Source of the DNA: Fischerella sp. PCC 9431
GTDB lineage: Bacteria; Cyanobacteriota; Cyanobacteriia; Cyanobacteriales; Nostocaceae
DNA length: 64,000 nucleotides
NCBI RefSeq assembly: GCF_000447295.1
Contig: NZ_KE650771.1
Span: 1,885,004-1,949,003, forward strand
Reading direction: 5' to 3'
Shown here piece after piece: positions 1 through 9,862 of this stretch. The notes beneath the pieces are model-generated. The model saw nothing but the letters and a program-made list of their open reading frames with translations. It searched no databases and was not told the DNA's origin. The position numbers were made by a program, and so were the translations under genes. Each line of letters opens with the position of its first letter. Position 1 is the stretch's first letter.

Positions 1-610
1 CATATAGCAAATAAGTATCGGTCATCCTCTAACAGGATTTTGGATTTTGGATTTTGGGATTGAGCCTATAGATAAATCCGAGGGCTTGAAGATTTTCGAT
101 TTCTTCCACAGAGCAATCTGCTTGCCCTGTACCATCTAGGAATAGTTGGTCAATGATTTGCGAGTTAAACTAACCTACATAATTAACTGAAAAGTTAGCA
201 TTTATGAATATTCTAAAGTCTGAAATACTGAATTATGATTTTCTTACTTAAAATTTAAACTTTGGTACAGATATGCATTTGGGAATTTTAGAAGTAAAAT
301 TTGGCAAAAAAAGCATTAATAGTTTTTAATTATTTCTTTAACTGATTCATCCAAGTTTTTACTCGTGATGTTGTTAATTCAGATTGATTATCTCCATTGA
401 TGACAGCAAAACTGCGAGAATTAGGCGTAAATCTAGATTCTTTGTAGTTTAAGATTTATCTAGTGGAAATGCTAAATGATAATAAATTGCTGCTTGAGTG
501 CGATCGCGTCAGGAAAAGTCACTTCGGTTTGTCATCAAAAACTTAAAATCCCCCCAAAATGGGGGGTATAGAGAGCAAAATTGTGTTTCAAAAATTTATA
601 AAATTTATGA
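1..610. other. Left-edge stretch without a supported gene
   Basis: No complete gene is seen. Bases 34-95 carry a copy of a dispersed repeat (separate entry). Read on the minus strand, about 185 down to 29 gives an open frame of roughly 48 codons without a start codon, including DGTGQADCSVEEIENLQ and ending in the repeat. It may be a decayed gene end, but this is weak. The rest is AT-rich, with one run of C then G around 550-565. Confidence 0.5.
34..95 (-). repeat. Dispersed repeat family A, copy 1
   Basis: The copy combines a GGATTTTGGATTTT-type run with an imperfect hairpin, CCTATAGATAAATCCGAGG. Related copies occur at 18351-18405 and 23152-23255, and the run alone occurs at 46308-46337. 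The shared core is an inverted CAGAT-AA-ATCTG motif next to the GATTTT run. Confidence 0.6.
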
Positions 611-802
611 TTATGGATCTTCTGGAAATACCCATTTTGGTGGTTCCATGAGTTTTTTGAGTCTTGCAGCTTCAGCAATCTCATGCATTTTGTCTAAAGA
701 GGTTTCTTCGATAAACTTAGAAGCCTCCTCTACATAAGATTTTTCGCCTTTAATATTCTCTTTGTCGCTGGCTTGGGGATTGTTTATTTTACCCTCTTCC
801 AC
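611..802 (-). CDS. Small conserved-looking hypothetical protein (63 aa)
   Basis: This 63-residue charged protein has an acidic, Lys-rich N-terminus, a helical middle (EEASKFIEETSLDKMHEIAE) and the C-terminal motif PPKWVFPEDP. The start is GTG at 802, and it is supported by a near-perfect Shine-Dalgarno, AAGGAGGTCA, only a few bases upstream; that is the main reason to call a real gene rather than a chance frame. There are no membrane segments and no Cys. I do not recognise the family. It stands alone, divergent from mnmE, so it has its own promoter somewhere in 803-998. The function is unknown. Confidence 0.6.
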   Translation of the reverse strand: MEEGKINNPQASDKENIKGEKSYVEEASKFIEETSLDKMHEIAEAARLKKLMEPPKWVFPEDP

Positions 803-998
803 GCTGACCTCCTTGATTACATTAGTAATTGCTGTTAGGCAAGAATTCTTGAGCTATTCTCATAAATCTTAACCTTGTGACTGCTTCTAAAAACATTGGT
901 GTAACATTTGTTGAATGATTATGAGTGCATCCCCAATTCCCGTACCCTCTCACTACAATCGACTATAGATTCAATCATCATTCCTGAAAAAGGCGCCG

Positions 999-2381
999 AT
1001 GTCGGAAAATTTTGCCACAACTGGAACCATCGCTGCGATCGCAACTGCTATTGTTCCCCAACAAGGTAGTGTTGGAATTGTGCGCGTCTCTGGTTTAGAA
1101 GCAATACCTATTGCCAAAACTCTTTTTCATGCGCCTGGGCGTCAAGTTTGGGAAAGTCACCGTATTCTCTATGGTTATATCCGTCATCCCCAAACACGAC
1201 AATTAGTGGATGAAGCACTACTGCTGATGATGCAAGCACCTCGTTCCTATACTCGTGAAGATGTTGTCGAGTTCCATTGTCACGGAGGAATTATGGCAGT
1301 ACAGCAGGTGTTGCAACTATGTTTAGAAAATGGCGCTAGACTCGCACAACCTGGAGAATTCACCTTACGGGCATTTTTAAATGGACGGCTAGATTTAACC
1401 CAAGCCGAAAGTATAGCTGATTTAGTCGGAGCGCGATCGCCTCAAGCTGCACAAACTGCTTTGGCTGGTTTACAAGGCAAGTTAGCTCAACCAATTCGAC
1501 TATTACGCGGTCAGTGTTTGGATATCTTAGCGGAAATTGAAGCGCGGATTGATTTTGAAGAAGATTTAGTACCGTTGGATTATGAGGATATCATATCAGA
1601 AATTGAGAGAATTTCCAGAAAAATAAGTAAGCTACTTGCAACTGCTGATCAGGGTGAACTTTTACGCACAGGTCTAAAAGTCGCGATTGTGGGGCGTCCG
1701 AATGTCGGAAAGTCAAGTTTGTTGAACGCTTGGAGTAGGAGCGATCGCGCCATTGTCACCGATTTACCTGGTACAACTCGTGATGTTGTGGAATCACAAT
1801 TAGTTGTTGGTGGAATTCCTGTACAGGTGTTAGATACGGCGGGTATTCGAGCCACAGAAGACCAGGTAGAAAAAATTGGGGTCGAGCGTTCTCGCACTGC
1901 TGCTCAAGCTGCTGATTTAGTCCTGCTCACTATTGATGCTTCCGCAGGCTGGACAGCAGAGGACCAAGAAATTTACACACAAGTAAAACATCGTCCTTTA
2001 ATTTTAGTGATTAATAAAATTGACCTAGCATTAGCAGAAAAAGTACAGTATCCCAGAGAAATTAACCAAGTTGTGAAAACAGCTGTCGCCCAAAATCAAG
2101 GAATTGAAGCTCTAGAAACTGCAATTTTAGAGCAAGTACAAGCCGGGAAAATCCAAGCTGCTGATATGGATTTGGCAATCAATCAAAGACAAGCGGCCGC
2201 CCTCGTCAAAGCCAAAACTTCTTTAGAACAAGTCCAAACTACAATCGCTCAACAATTACCTCTCGATTTTTGGACAATTGATTTACGCGGAGCAATTCAT
2301 GCTTTAGGAGAAATTACAGGGGAAGAGGTGACAGAATCTGTCTTGGAAAGGATTTTTAGTCGATTTTGTATTGGTAAATAA
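999..2381 (+). CDS. mnmE: tRNA modification GTPase MnmE (TrmE)
   Basis: MnmE works with MnmG to install the (carboxymethyl)aminomethyl group on U34 of certain tRNAs, using a folate cofactor and GTP hydrolysis in the cytoplasm. The 460-aa length is the family norm. The N-terminal folate-binding domain begins [23 protein letters not shown] domain is inserted in the helical domain: G1 GRPNVGKSS near residues 231-239, then [14 protein letters not shown] (G3) and NKID (G4). The C-terminus is FCIGK, which carries the catalytic Cys motif expected of the family. The ATG at 999 fits the usual family start. It is transcribed alone and converges on the aminotransferase gene only 21 bp away. Confidence 0.97.
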   Translation: MSENFATTGTIAAIATAIVPQQGSVGIVRVSGLEAIPIAKTLFHAPGRQVWESHRILYGYIRHPQTRQLVDEALLLMMQAPRSYTREDVVEFHCHGGIMAVQQVLQLCLENGARLAQPGEFTLRAFLNGRLDLTQAESIADLVGARSPQAAQTALAGLQGKLAQPIRLLRGQCLDILAEIEARIDFEEDLVPLDYEDIISEIERISRKISKLLATADQGELLRTGLKVAIVGRPNVGKSSLLNAWSRSDRAIVTDLPGTTRDVVESQLVVGGIPVQVLDTAGIRATEDQVEKIGVERSRTAAQAADLVLLTIDASAGWTAEDQEIYTQVKHRPLILVINKIDLALAEKVQYPREINQVVKTAVAQNQGIEALETAILEQVQAGKIQAADMDLAINQRQAAALVKAKTSLEQVQTTIAQQLPLDFWTIDLRGAIHALGEITGEEVTESVLERIFSRFCIGK

Positions 2382-2402
2382 TAATTGGTCATTGGTCATT
2401 TG

Positions 2403-3497
2403 TTATTTGTCATTAAAGTTTTTCAAGACTTCACAAACATACTCAATTTCCTCATTTTTTAAATCGGGATAACTGGGAAGATTTATACCACGTTGACTAA
2501 TATCCTCCGCCACCGTATGGCGTTCATATCTATGAGAATATATCGGCATAGTATGAACTGGGTAAAAAACTGGTCGAGTTTCAATACCTGCTTCAGCTAA
2601 ATATTCTCTCAAGCTGTCGCGTTGACTGGTTTGGGGAGTGAGAATAGAAACCATCCAGTATGAATGAAAAACATCACCAATTTCAGGATGAATTTTTAAT
2701 TTTGTATCTTTTAAGTATTGATTATATAGTTCCGCAATGCGGCGCTTTTTTGGCAAAATTTCATTAATTTTTTCTAATTGGGCTAAACCTATCGCTGCAC
2801 AAATATTAGTCATACGGTAATTGTAACCAACTACATCATGCCAATACTCTCGGTACTTAGCTAAACCTTGTCTATTCAAATTAACTGCACGTTCAAAGAT
2901 ACTTTGATTATTGGTGATCAACATTCCTCCTTCACCAGTTGTGATAGTTTTGTTTCCATAGAAACTAAAAGTAGCTACATCACCAAAAGTACCTACATGC
3001 TGACTTTGATATTTGGAACCTATAGCTTCAGCACAATCTTCAATAAGAAATAGTTTATATTCATCAGCTATTTCTTTAATAGCTGCCATTTCACAAGGAT
3101 GACCGTATAGATGTACAACTAAAATAGCTTTAGTTCTATTTGTTATACTTTTACGGATTTCTTGCGGATTTATTTGCCATGTATCAGGAAGAGAATCAAC
3201 AAATATAGGAGTAGCACCTGTGTAAACAATAGGATTCACGGAAGCAATATAAGTTAGCGTTGGAACAATTACCTCATCTCCACAACCTACACCAAGAGCT
3301 AATAATGCTAGATGTAAAGCAACCGTTCCATTACATACTCCTGTAGCGTGTTTTACATTAACATATCTTGCAAATTCTCTTTCAAATAAAGACACATATT
3401 TTCCTTTAGAAGAAATCCAATTAGAATCAAGACAATCATTTACATATTTTTTCTCATTGCCAAATAAACTTGGTTTATAAATAGGAATTTTATACAT
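2403..3497 (-). CDS. DegT/DnrJ/EryC1-family sugar aminotransferase (perosamine-synthase-like)
   Basis: This is a PLP-dependent aminotransferase of the fold-type I sugar-nucleotide group (364 aa, usual length). These enzymes transfer an amino group from glutamate to a keto-sugar nucleotide used in surface polysaccharide or natural-product glycosylation. Visible motifs are NGTVALHLALLALG (cofactor phosphate region), EDCAEAIGSKY (Asp for the pyridine nitrogen) and SFYGNKTITTGEGG, whose Lys near residue 182 should form the Schiff base. The sequence pattern resembles GDP-perosamine synthases more than UDP-sugar enzymes, but the substrate is an inference. The last codons and stop run into a TTGGTCATT-type repeat. 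It is divergent from the glycosyltransferase gene across a 667-bp gap. Confidence 0.88.
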   Translation of the reverse strand: MYKIPIYKPSLFGNEKKYVNDCLDSNWISSKGKYVSLFEREFARYVNVKHATGVCNGTVALHLALLALGVGCGDEVIVPTLTYIASVNPIVYTGATPIFVDSLPDTWQINPQEIRKSITNRTKAILVVHLYGHPCEMAAIKEIADEYKLFLIEDCAEAIGSKYQSQHVGTFGDVATFSFYGNKTITTGEGGMLITNNQSIFERAVNLNRQGLAKYREYWHDVVGYNYRMTNICAAIGLAQLEKINEILPKKRRIAELYNQYLKDTKLKIHPEIGDVFHSYWMVSILTPQTSQRDSLREYLAEAGIETRPVFYPVHTMPIYSHRYERHTVAEDISQRGINLPSYPDLKNEEIEYVCEVLKNFNDK

Positions 3498-4164
3498 TGT
3501 CTAGCAAGCCTTTTGTTATTAATACTTGAATACAAGTATTATTGACAAATAGTATTTAATGCTTTATCTAAGACTCATTTTGAAAATATAAAAAAATTTT
3601 CTACGTCTGTTATTATTTTTTATAACTTACCTGTATTGAAAATTTGGTTCAGCAATTAGTTACATAGATTTTATGAAATTGGGCTGTTTGATATCTTATG
3701 CCAAAAACATCTTAAACTACAAATATTATGCAACTTTAATGCAACTATTATGCAATATCAATGAAGTAAATTATAGAAGTAAAAATGTTGCATATGAGTT
3801 GCAGTTAAGTATCTCATTAGCATAATATGTATAGCAATACAAATTGCTAGAGTCAAACCCGAAATATGACTATCTAAACTAAGCAATTTGATTTTCAGAC
3901 CACAAATTGGCATTATTTTAATTATCTGTGAAGGGCTATAGCTGAACTCAATCAAATACGATCATAAAACTTTGCTGATAGTCAATATAATCGTGCTTAA
4001 TCCTGATATGAAAGAATATTTTGATGAAAATTTGCAGACAAAAAATAGATTAATATTTGGAAATAATCTATCTTGTAATTGCTTTTTTAGCATACTTATA
4101 AAATTAAAATTTTACTCCTAATATCTTTTTGTCAATTCTAATATTGAAGTACTGAATAACAGTA
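3498..4164. other. AT-rich divergent intergenic region
   Basis: The 667 bp between the aminotransferase and the glycosyltransferase genes must hold both promoters. I see no gene. A short open frame on the minus strand (3758-3955) has no ribosome binding site and an AT-driven composition. ATGCAACT-like words repeat near 3727-3800, but no clear operator can be named. Confidence 0.5.
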
Positions 4165-4167
4165 TTG

Positions 4168-5493
4168 ATGACGACAAGTTCAGCAGAAAACATATTTTTT
4201 ATGAAACAGCAACTTCTTACCAAAAAGAAAAATCTTCAGACAAAGCAGCGTCTTCGCATAGCGTTAATTACAGGAGCATACGCACCATTCTTAACTGGAA
4301 TTTCAATTGCTGTACATCAACGGGTACATTGGTTACTAAAACAGGGACATGAAGTCTTTCTTATTCACCCAGAAATTAACGAGCAGTTTCCTCAAGAGAT
4401 TAGTTATCGTCCAATGCCAGGACTAAGAGAATTACAGTCTTTTGTTAACTTTTCTTCCTATGCATTTCCCACCCAACCCCTAATCTTTTATAAATCTCTT
4501 CCCCAACCATTACACTACCGCCATTGGAGCGATACTAAATTATTAGAAGGCTTTCAGCCTGATATCGTGATTGTTGAAGAAGCAGCCCACATTAGAGGGT
4601 ATTATTCACTTTTGTTGCAAGGTTATGGTCGCCCGATAGGAGTTGAATACGCCAAGAAAAGAAGGATTCCAATCATATCGCTATTCCATACCGATATCGT
4701 TGCTTATATTCGCTATTACATGGGCAATCAATTTTTTACCTTTATTCGTCCCATGTTACCCATGTTAATCAAGCAATTCAGCGCAGCTTACGACTATAAC
4801 TTTTTTTCTTCGCGAGAACAGTTGGAAAAATATAAAAGCTTGAAATCTCAACGCAGCGAATACCTACCTTATCAGGGTATAGATTGCCAAAAATTTAATC
4901 CTGCCAATCTTTCCTACAACCCCATTCCCAACGACAATCGTCCCACACTTTTGTTTGTTGGACGCATTGCTCCCGAAAAGAGTGTGATTCAACTTTTAGA
5001 TATATACCCAATCGTCGCTGCCACAATCCCTGATGTACATTTAGTTATCGTCGGTAGTGGTCCTCAACAAGAAGAAATCCGTCAACGTGCAGCTAAATTT
5101 GGTAAAGGTGTCACCGTCTGGGGAGAATCTCACGGTACAGAACTTTTAGGATGGTATGCACGAGCCGATGTTTTTGTCAATCCATCCGTTACCGAAAACT
5201 TCTGCACTTCCACCAACGAAGCTTTAGCTTCGGGAACTCCTGTAGTTGCAGTCAAAGCGCCCTCAACCTCAGAACAAGTGCTTCCTGGTCGCAACGGCTT
5301 TTTAGCTCAACCAAATAGTCCGTGGGATTTTGCTAATAAGGTAATTAGAATTCTCGAAAATCCCGAACTCAAAGAAGAAATGTCTCAACAGGCTCGTCTA
5401 TCTGTAATTAATTTTGATTGGTCTATATGTATGCAAAAATTTGAGGACAAACTTTATGAACTTGTTCAAATCGCAAAGCTAAAGCAGAGGTAA
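4168..5493 (+). CDS. GT4-family glycosyltransferase
   Basis: This is a GT-B fold, retaining glycosyltransferase of the type that adds a sugar from a nucleotide donor to a lipid or polysaccharide acceptor. The N-terminal acceptor domain has RIALITGAYAPFLTGISIAV (glycine-rich loop) and LFHTDIVAYIRYYMG. The C-terminal donor domain has LLFVGRIAPEKSV, then VNPSVTENFCTSTNEALASG, the E-x7-E-like donor-binding motif. Its layout resembles SqdX/DgdA-like lipid glycosyltransferases, but substrate identity is open. Starts are possible at TTG 4165, ATG 4168 and ATG 4201; none has a strong ribosome binding site and ATG 4168 is used here. The ABC exporter begins 78 bp downstream on the same strand, so the two are probably co-transcribed. 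Confidence 0.87.
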   Translation: MTTSSAENIFFMKQQLLTKKKNLQTKQRLRIALITGAYAPFLTGISIAVHQRVHWLLKQGHEVFLIHPEINEQFPQEISYRPMPGLRELQSFVNFSSYAFPTQPLIFYKSLPQPLHYRHWSDTKLLEGFQPDIVIVEEAAHIRGYYSLLLQGYGRPIGVEYAKKRRIPIISLFHTDIVAYIRYYMGNQFFTFIRPMLPMLIKQFSAAYDYNFFSSREQLEKYKSLKSQRSEYLPYQGIDCQKFNPANLSYNPIPNDNRPTLLFVGRIAPEKSVIQLLDIYPIVAATIPDVHLVIVGSGPQQEEIRQRAAKFGKGVTVWGESHGTELLGWYARADVFVNPSVTENFCTSTNEALASGTPVVAVKAPSTSEQVLPGRNGFLAQPNSPWDFANKVIRILENPELKEEMSQQARLSVINFDWSICMQKFEDKLYELVQIAKLKQR

Positions 5494-5571
5494 TTATAAA
5501 AATTTTTTTAACTTAATTACCTTAATTACCCGCTCTGAAAATTTAAATCTTTTGGCTGTTGAGGATAAGCA

Positions 5572-7212
5572 ATGAATCTTTTCCGCCTTCTTTTACGCAC
5601 TTCTGCTCTTTTCCTCAGCCTAGCTGTGTTGGCGGGTATTCTTAGTGGCGGTTGTGCTGCTGGTCTGATTGCCCTAATTAACACCACATTGAATCAGAAT
5701 CAACCATCAACTACTACTTTAGTTTGGAACTTTGCTGGTCTGTGTCTAGTACGACTAATTGCTAATTTAGCTTCTCAAGTTTTGCTCATTAATCTTTCAG
5801 AAAAAGCCATTCTCGACCTGCGGATGTTGTTAAGCCGCCGTATACTTGCTTCTCCCTTACGTCAGTTAGAACAAATTGGTGCTTATCGTCTTTTAGCTAC
5901 CCTGACTGAAGATATCGGAACAATTTCTAGAGCAGTTCTAATTATTCCTTTTTTCTGTATCAATATCACCATTGTAATTGCCTGTCTAATTTATCTGGGT
6001 TGGCTGTCTACTACTGTATTTGTTATCGGTGTTTGCTTCCTGTTCGTGGGAATATTCAGCTATTTACTACCAATGATCAAAGCGATGTCCTTGCTGAAAT
6101 TGGCTCGTGAACAGGAAGATCGGTTATTGAATCATTTCTGCGCCATAACTCAAGGCACAAAGGAACTCAAGCTTCATCGTGAGCGACGGCTATCATTTCT
6201 CAAAGAAGATCTTCGTACTGCTGCTCTATCATCCCGCCGTCATAATATTGTTGGAATGAGTGTTTTTGCAGCTGCTGGTAGTTGGGGACAAATTCTCTTT
6301 TTTGTTGCGATCGGTTTGCTTTTATTCATCCTACCTTCTCTAACAAAAATTCATCCCACAATTTTGTCTGCTTATGCCCTGACTATCATCTATATGATGT
6401 CACCTTTGGAACACATCATGGGTATGTTGCCCAATATAACTAGAGTCTTAGTGGCATTAAAAAAAGTTGAGTCTCTGGGTCTTTCATTGCCTAACTGCTC
6501 AAACGAAACTTTTTTTGAACAAACATTTGATTCAGAAAAATTTTGGCAGTATGTAGAACTGGTTAACGTCACCCATGCTTATTATCAGGAGCGAGAGGAA
6601 ACAAACTTTATCCTTGGTCCTATCAACTTAAAATTTCATCCAGGAGAATTAATTTTTATCGTAGGAGGTAATGGTAGTGGAAAGTCTACCGTTGCTAAAT
6701 TAATTTCTGGTCTTTATGTCCCTGAAACTGGAGAAATTTATCTAGATGGAAAGGTAATCGATAATCACAATAGAGAATGGTATCGTCAGCAATTTTCAGT
6801 GGTATTTTCTGACTTCTATCTTTTTGAGCGTTTACTTGGTTTAGAAAGTAGCGACTTAGATGCTCAAGCTCAAAACTACCTTGTTCAATTACAACTTGAT
6901 CATAAAGTTAATATCAAAGATGGCGTCTTTTCTACAACAAATCTTTCTCAGGGACAGCGTAAGCGTCTTGCTCTACTCACTACATACCTAGAAGATCGTC
7001 CCATTTATATGTTTGACGAATGGGCTTCAGACCAAGATCCGATATTTAAGGAAATATTCTACACGCAACTTTTACTAGAATTAAAAAGTAGAGGCAAAAC
7101 TGTACTAGTTATTAGTCACGATGACCAATATTTTCACATTGCCGATCGGATTGTGAAGCTGGAATCCGGCAAAATAAAATACGACAAAAATCCTAATTTA
7201 CTTAATATTTGA
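5572..7212 (+). CDS. Cyclic-peptide-type ABC exporter (SyrD/PvdE/YojI-like)
   Basis: This is a fused permease-ATPase half transporter of 546 aa, the usual length for exporters of cyclic or siderophore peptides. The N-terminal 300 residues hold about six membrane helices. The nucleotide-binding domain has Walker A GGNGSGKST (about 365-373), signature LSQGQRKRLAL (about 457), Walker B PIYMFDEWASDQDP and H-loop VISHDD. The FDEWASDQDP form is typical of the SyrD/YojI/PvdE subgroup rather than of lipid A flippases. ATG 5572 is preceded by GAGGAT. No peptide synthetase or microcin gene is visible here, so the cargo is unknown. The neighbouring GT4 suggests a glycosylated product, which is an inference. 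Confidence 0.9.
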   Translation: MNLFRLLLRTSALFLSLAVLAGILSGGCAAGLIALINTTLNQNQPSTTTLVWNFAGLCLVRLIANLASQVLLINLSEKAILDLRMLLSRRILASPLRQLEQIGAYRLLATLTEDIGTISRAVLIIPFFCINITIVIACLIYLGWLSTTVFVIGVCFLFVGIFSYLLPMIKAMSLLKLAREQEDRLLNHFCAITQGTKELKLHRERRLSFLKEDLRTAALSSRRHNIVGMSVFAAAGSWGQILFFVAIGLLLFILPSLTKIHPTILSAYALTIIYMMSPLEHIMGMLPNITRVLVALKKVESLGLSLPNCSNETFFEQTFDSEKFWQYVELVNVTHAYYQEREETNFILGPINLKFHPGELIFIVGGNGSGKSTVAKLISGLYVPETGEIYLDGKVIDNHNREWYRQQFSVVFSDFYLFERLLGLESSDLDAQAQNYLVQLQLDHKVNIKDGVFSTTNLSQGQRKRLALLTTYLEDRPIYMFDEWASDQDPIFKEIFYTQLLLELKSRGKTVLVISHDDQYFHIADRIVKLESGKIKYDKNPNLLNI

Positions 7213-7643
7213 TTCTGTGATGATTACTAAAAAATGCTTTTTATAAATCTCGATAAAATTGTTACAACTGGCTTTTTAACTAAAATTTTTAAGTTACAAA
7301 AAATGCTTATATTGAACAAATATTTAGATGTAATCCAGGTTATCAAGGATTGAAATTGTGCTACGGAGTTCATAATATTAAATCGATAGTATTTGATAAA
7401 ATATCTTTGTCTATTTTTATAGAACCAATTAAATTTTTAAAGATTTTGAAGGGGACAGATAAAATAAATGTAAAGACCGTCTTTAAAAAGATAAAGACTT
7501 TGGCGATCGCCTTTTCTATCTCTCGAAACATTAATAAAAAAAGTTTAGAAAACCCGGACATCTTACAAGGAAGTAAAACAAAAGCTAGTTGGTAAAACCA
7601 GGAAACTGGTATGATAAAGCTTGACTTTTTTTGAACCTCAGCT
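7213..7643. other. Intergenic stretch, no gene supported
   Basis: The exporter and the MFS gene converge on this AT-rich stretch of about 430 bp. Short open frames exist on both strands but lack ribosome binding sites, and one overlaps the MFS coding sequence. No clear terminator hairpin was found. Confidence 0.45.
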
Positions 7644-9239
7644 TCAACAAGGTTGCTGAAAACCTCTGCGATCGCTGTAGTTAGCATAAATCATCTGGGA
7701 AACCTTGGGCGGTTCATCACCGATGTGAAAAGCTCGCGCCTGTTCTTCGATTAATTTATCTGCATGTGTCACCCGTGCAAATTGCCGTTTGTGTTCTGCC
7801 CAAGATTCTACAATTGCTGTTTCTACAAACCGACCAGGGTGAGATAAATCATGATATAAGCCCCATTGAATCGCACCATCACGCATCCGAATATTTTTCA
7901 GCACTTTCATGACTTTGGTGAATTCATCAGCTTTGGCTGGATCAATGCGATACTCTAAGGTGATTAAAACCGGGCCGTCATTCGGACAAGGTTCAAAGGC
8001 GCGGGTAGGTTGCTCCCAGTGCAGTGATGATGCCAAATCTAAAGTTTCGGCACAGCGTAGGCGATAGCGACTAGTTAATACTACAAATATCATCAACCCA
8101 ACAGCAGCACCAGCAAGGGCGACTGAAATATTTGCACGTTGGGCGATGCTACCCCATAACAAGCTACCCAGTGCCATACATCCTTGGAATACCAATAACT
8201 GTACAGCTAAAGCACGCGCCCGTACCCACGTTGGTACAGCCGTTTGTACTGCCACATTTAAACTCACCATGACGCTGAGAGAAGAAATTCCCACCAGCAT
8301 CATCAGCCCACAAATCAAAGGCAAGTTGCGGAGGTATGCTAGTGCTAACATCATCACTCCCATTAAGCAGGATGAACCAGCAACTAACCGATCAATAGAA
8401 AAGCGCTGCCGTAGCTTGGGTAAAATAAAGGCTCCCGCCAAACCGCCAATTCCCCAAAATCCAAGTATAATCCCATACCCTAATGCATCTAGTTTTAACT
8501 CTTGCCTTCCCAGTAATGGCAACAGAGCAAATAAGGCACTGGCAAAAAATATGTATGCGGCTGTGCGAATTAGTACTGTTTGTAAGGGAGGAGCATAGCG
8601 TACATACCGAACTCCCGCTTGCATTGCTCCTAAAAACCGTTCCGCAGGTAAGCCACTGTTTTGGGGTGTACGTTGCCAGCGATAAATAACCAATATTACA
8701 CCTACAAAAGAAAGGGCATTTAGCAGGAATACAAAGCCTGTTCCCACAGCAGCAATAACGATCCCTGCCAAAGCCGGACCGATGGAACGAGAAAGGTTAA
8801 TTACTATACCTGTGAGGGTGACGGCTTGCGGCAGATCCTCTTTTGTCACTAATTCTGGAGTGATCGCTTGCCAGACAGGCATATTTATTGAACTACCTAC
8901 ACTTAAGGCAAAAGTCAATCCTAAGAGTATCCAAGGATTGATGATTTGTGCCAGAGTCAATACTCCCAAAAGCACCGCGACGATGAGCATCGCACTTTGT
9001 GTCAATAACAACAACTTGCGACGATCAATGACATCGGCGATCGCTCCTGCGGGTAACGCCAGCAAAAAAAAAGGCAGACTTGCTGCCGCTTGCATGAGTG
9101 CTACTAAAATTGGTGAGTTGGGAGCCAAAGTGGTCATTAACCAAGCTGCTGCGACATCATGCATCCAAGTACCAATTGTTGATACTGCTGATGCGATCCA
9201 CAAAGCCCGAAATACTGGCTGTCGTAAGGGACTCCACAT
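7644..9239 (-). CDS. MFS exporter with C-terminal monooxygenase-like (ABM) domain
   Basis: This is a major facilitator transporter of the EntS-like group (MFS_3 type), likely a drug or siderophore exporter in the inner membrane. Residues 1-400 contain about 12 hydrophobic helices. The first starts WIASAVSTIGTWMHDVAAAW, and an A-loop-like DRRKLLLLTQ follows helix 2. Residues about 425-531 form a soluble extension starting LITLEYRIDPAKADEF, which looks like a ferredoxin-like antibiotic-biosynthesis-monooxygenase or dimeric alpha-beta barrel domain. This two-part layout is known for a subset of MFS_3 proteins. The substrate cannot be told from the sequence. The ATG at 9239 lies next to an ATTAAAA heptamer array. 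Confidence 0.85.
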   Translation of the reverse strand: MWSPLRQPVFRALWIASAVSTIGTWMHDVAAAWLMTTLAPNSPILVALMQAAASLPFFLLALPAGAIADVIDRRKLLLLTQSAMLIVAVLLGVLTLAQIINPWILLGLTFALSVGSSINMPVWQAITPELVTKEDLPQAVTLTGIVINLSRSIGPALAGIVIAAVGTGFVFLLNALSFVGVILVIYRWQRTPQNSGLPAERFLGAMQAGVRYVRYAPPLQTVLIRTAAYIFFASALFALLPLLGRQELKLDALGYGIILGFWGIGGLAGAFILPKLRQRFSIDRLVAGSSCLMGVMMLALAYLRNLPLICGLMMLVGISSLSVMVSLNVAVQTAVPTWVRARALAVQLLVFQGCMALGSLLWGSIAQRANISVALAGAAVGLMIFVVLTSRYRLRCAETLDLASSLHWEQPTRAFEPCPNDGPVLITLEYRIDPAKADEFTKVMKVLKNIRMRDGAIQWGLYHDLSHPGRFVETAIVESWAEHKRQFARVTHADKLIEEQARAFHIGDEPPKVSQMIYANYSDRRGFQQPC

Positions 9240-9240
9240 A

Positions 9241-9275
9241 TCAATTAAAAATTAAAAATTAAAAATTAAAAATTT
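9241..9275. repeat. ATTAAAA heptamer tandem repeat
   Basis: About four to five tandem copies of the heptamer ATTAAAA lie directly between the start of the MFS gene and the GNAT gene. This is an AT-rich counterpart of the G/C-rich heptamer arrays elsewhere in the window. Confidence 0.75.
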
Positions 9276-9354
9276 GAGGATTAGAGAAATATTTTACCTT
9301 TTATTGAGAATAAGAAATAATAAGACGGAAAGCAACTGTAATGTTTTTGAAATA

Positions 9355-9837
9355 ATGTCAGCAGTACCAATAATCAATTTTCGGGAAGCTAGTACTCAAG
9401 AAGATAATTTGATTGCTCAACACTTTTATCAATTGTGGCAAGATAATAACGTTGCACCAGAATCGATCCGTTCTAACTGGCTGGACATTGTTCTTGAGTT
9501 TAACCAGCAAGCACGTCAAAATTTACACTACAAAGCTTTTGTGGCAGAAGTTGATGGTAAGATAGTTGGTTCTACCAGTTGTCAGCTTTTCGCTGGTCTT
9601 TATCCTCGTATTTTGGCAGATGACCACCGCAGATATGGCTACATTTGGGGTGTTTATGTTGACGCAGATCACCGTGGTCAAGGTATTGCCAAACAACTTA
9701 CGAGTATGGCGATTGATTACCTGAAGGCGATCGCTTGTACGCGAGTGATTCTCCACGCTTCACCATCTGGCAAACCAGTTTACGATCGCCTGGGTTTTGT
9801 GCCAAGCAATGAAATGCGGTTGGATATTATAGATTAG
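9355..9837 (+). CDS. GNAT-family N-acetyltransferase
   Basis: This is an acetyl-CoA-dependent N-acetyltransferase. The fold motifs are in order: an N-terminal strand (VPIINFREAST), KAFVAEVDGKIVGSTSCQLF (motif D/C), then GYIWGVYVDADHRGQGIAKQ, in which R-G-Q-G-I-A is the acetyl-CoA pyrophosphate loop, and a C-terminal VYDRLGFVPSNEMRLDI. The frame can be extended to TTG 9274, but ATG 9355 begins exactly where the domain starts and gives a 160-aa protein of normal length. The substrate is unknown. It is convergent with the ArsR-type regulator, with about 25 bp between the stops. Confidence 0.85.
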   Translation: MSAVPIINFREASTQEDNLIAQHFYQLWQDNNVAPESIRSNWLDIVLEFNQQARQNLHYKAFVAEVDGKIVGSTSCQLFAGLYPRILADDHRRYGYIWGVYVDADHRGQGIAKQLTSMAIDYLKAIACTRVILHASPSGKPVYDRLGFVPSNEMRLDIID

Positions 9838-9862
9838 TTAGTGGTTAGTGGTAACTGAATTA

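Noticed and set aside
3758-3955. Minus-strand open frame of 65 codons between two divergent genes
   Set aside because: AT-driven composition, no ribosome binding site and a likely promoter region.
7350-7595. Plus-strand open frame of 81 codons in the same gap
   Set aside because: Overlaps the opposite-strand frame, with no start signal or recognisable motif.
7370-7687. Minus-strand open frame of 105 codons with hydrophobic content
   Set aside because: Overlaps the end of the MFS coding sequence, has no ribosome binding site, and its hydrophobicity follows from the AT-rich DNA.
8146-8598. Plus-strand frame of 150 codons within the MFS gene
   Set aside because: Antisense to a clear transporter; a shadow of its codon pattern.
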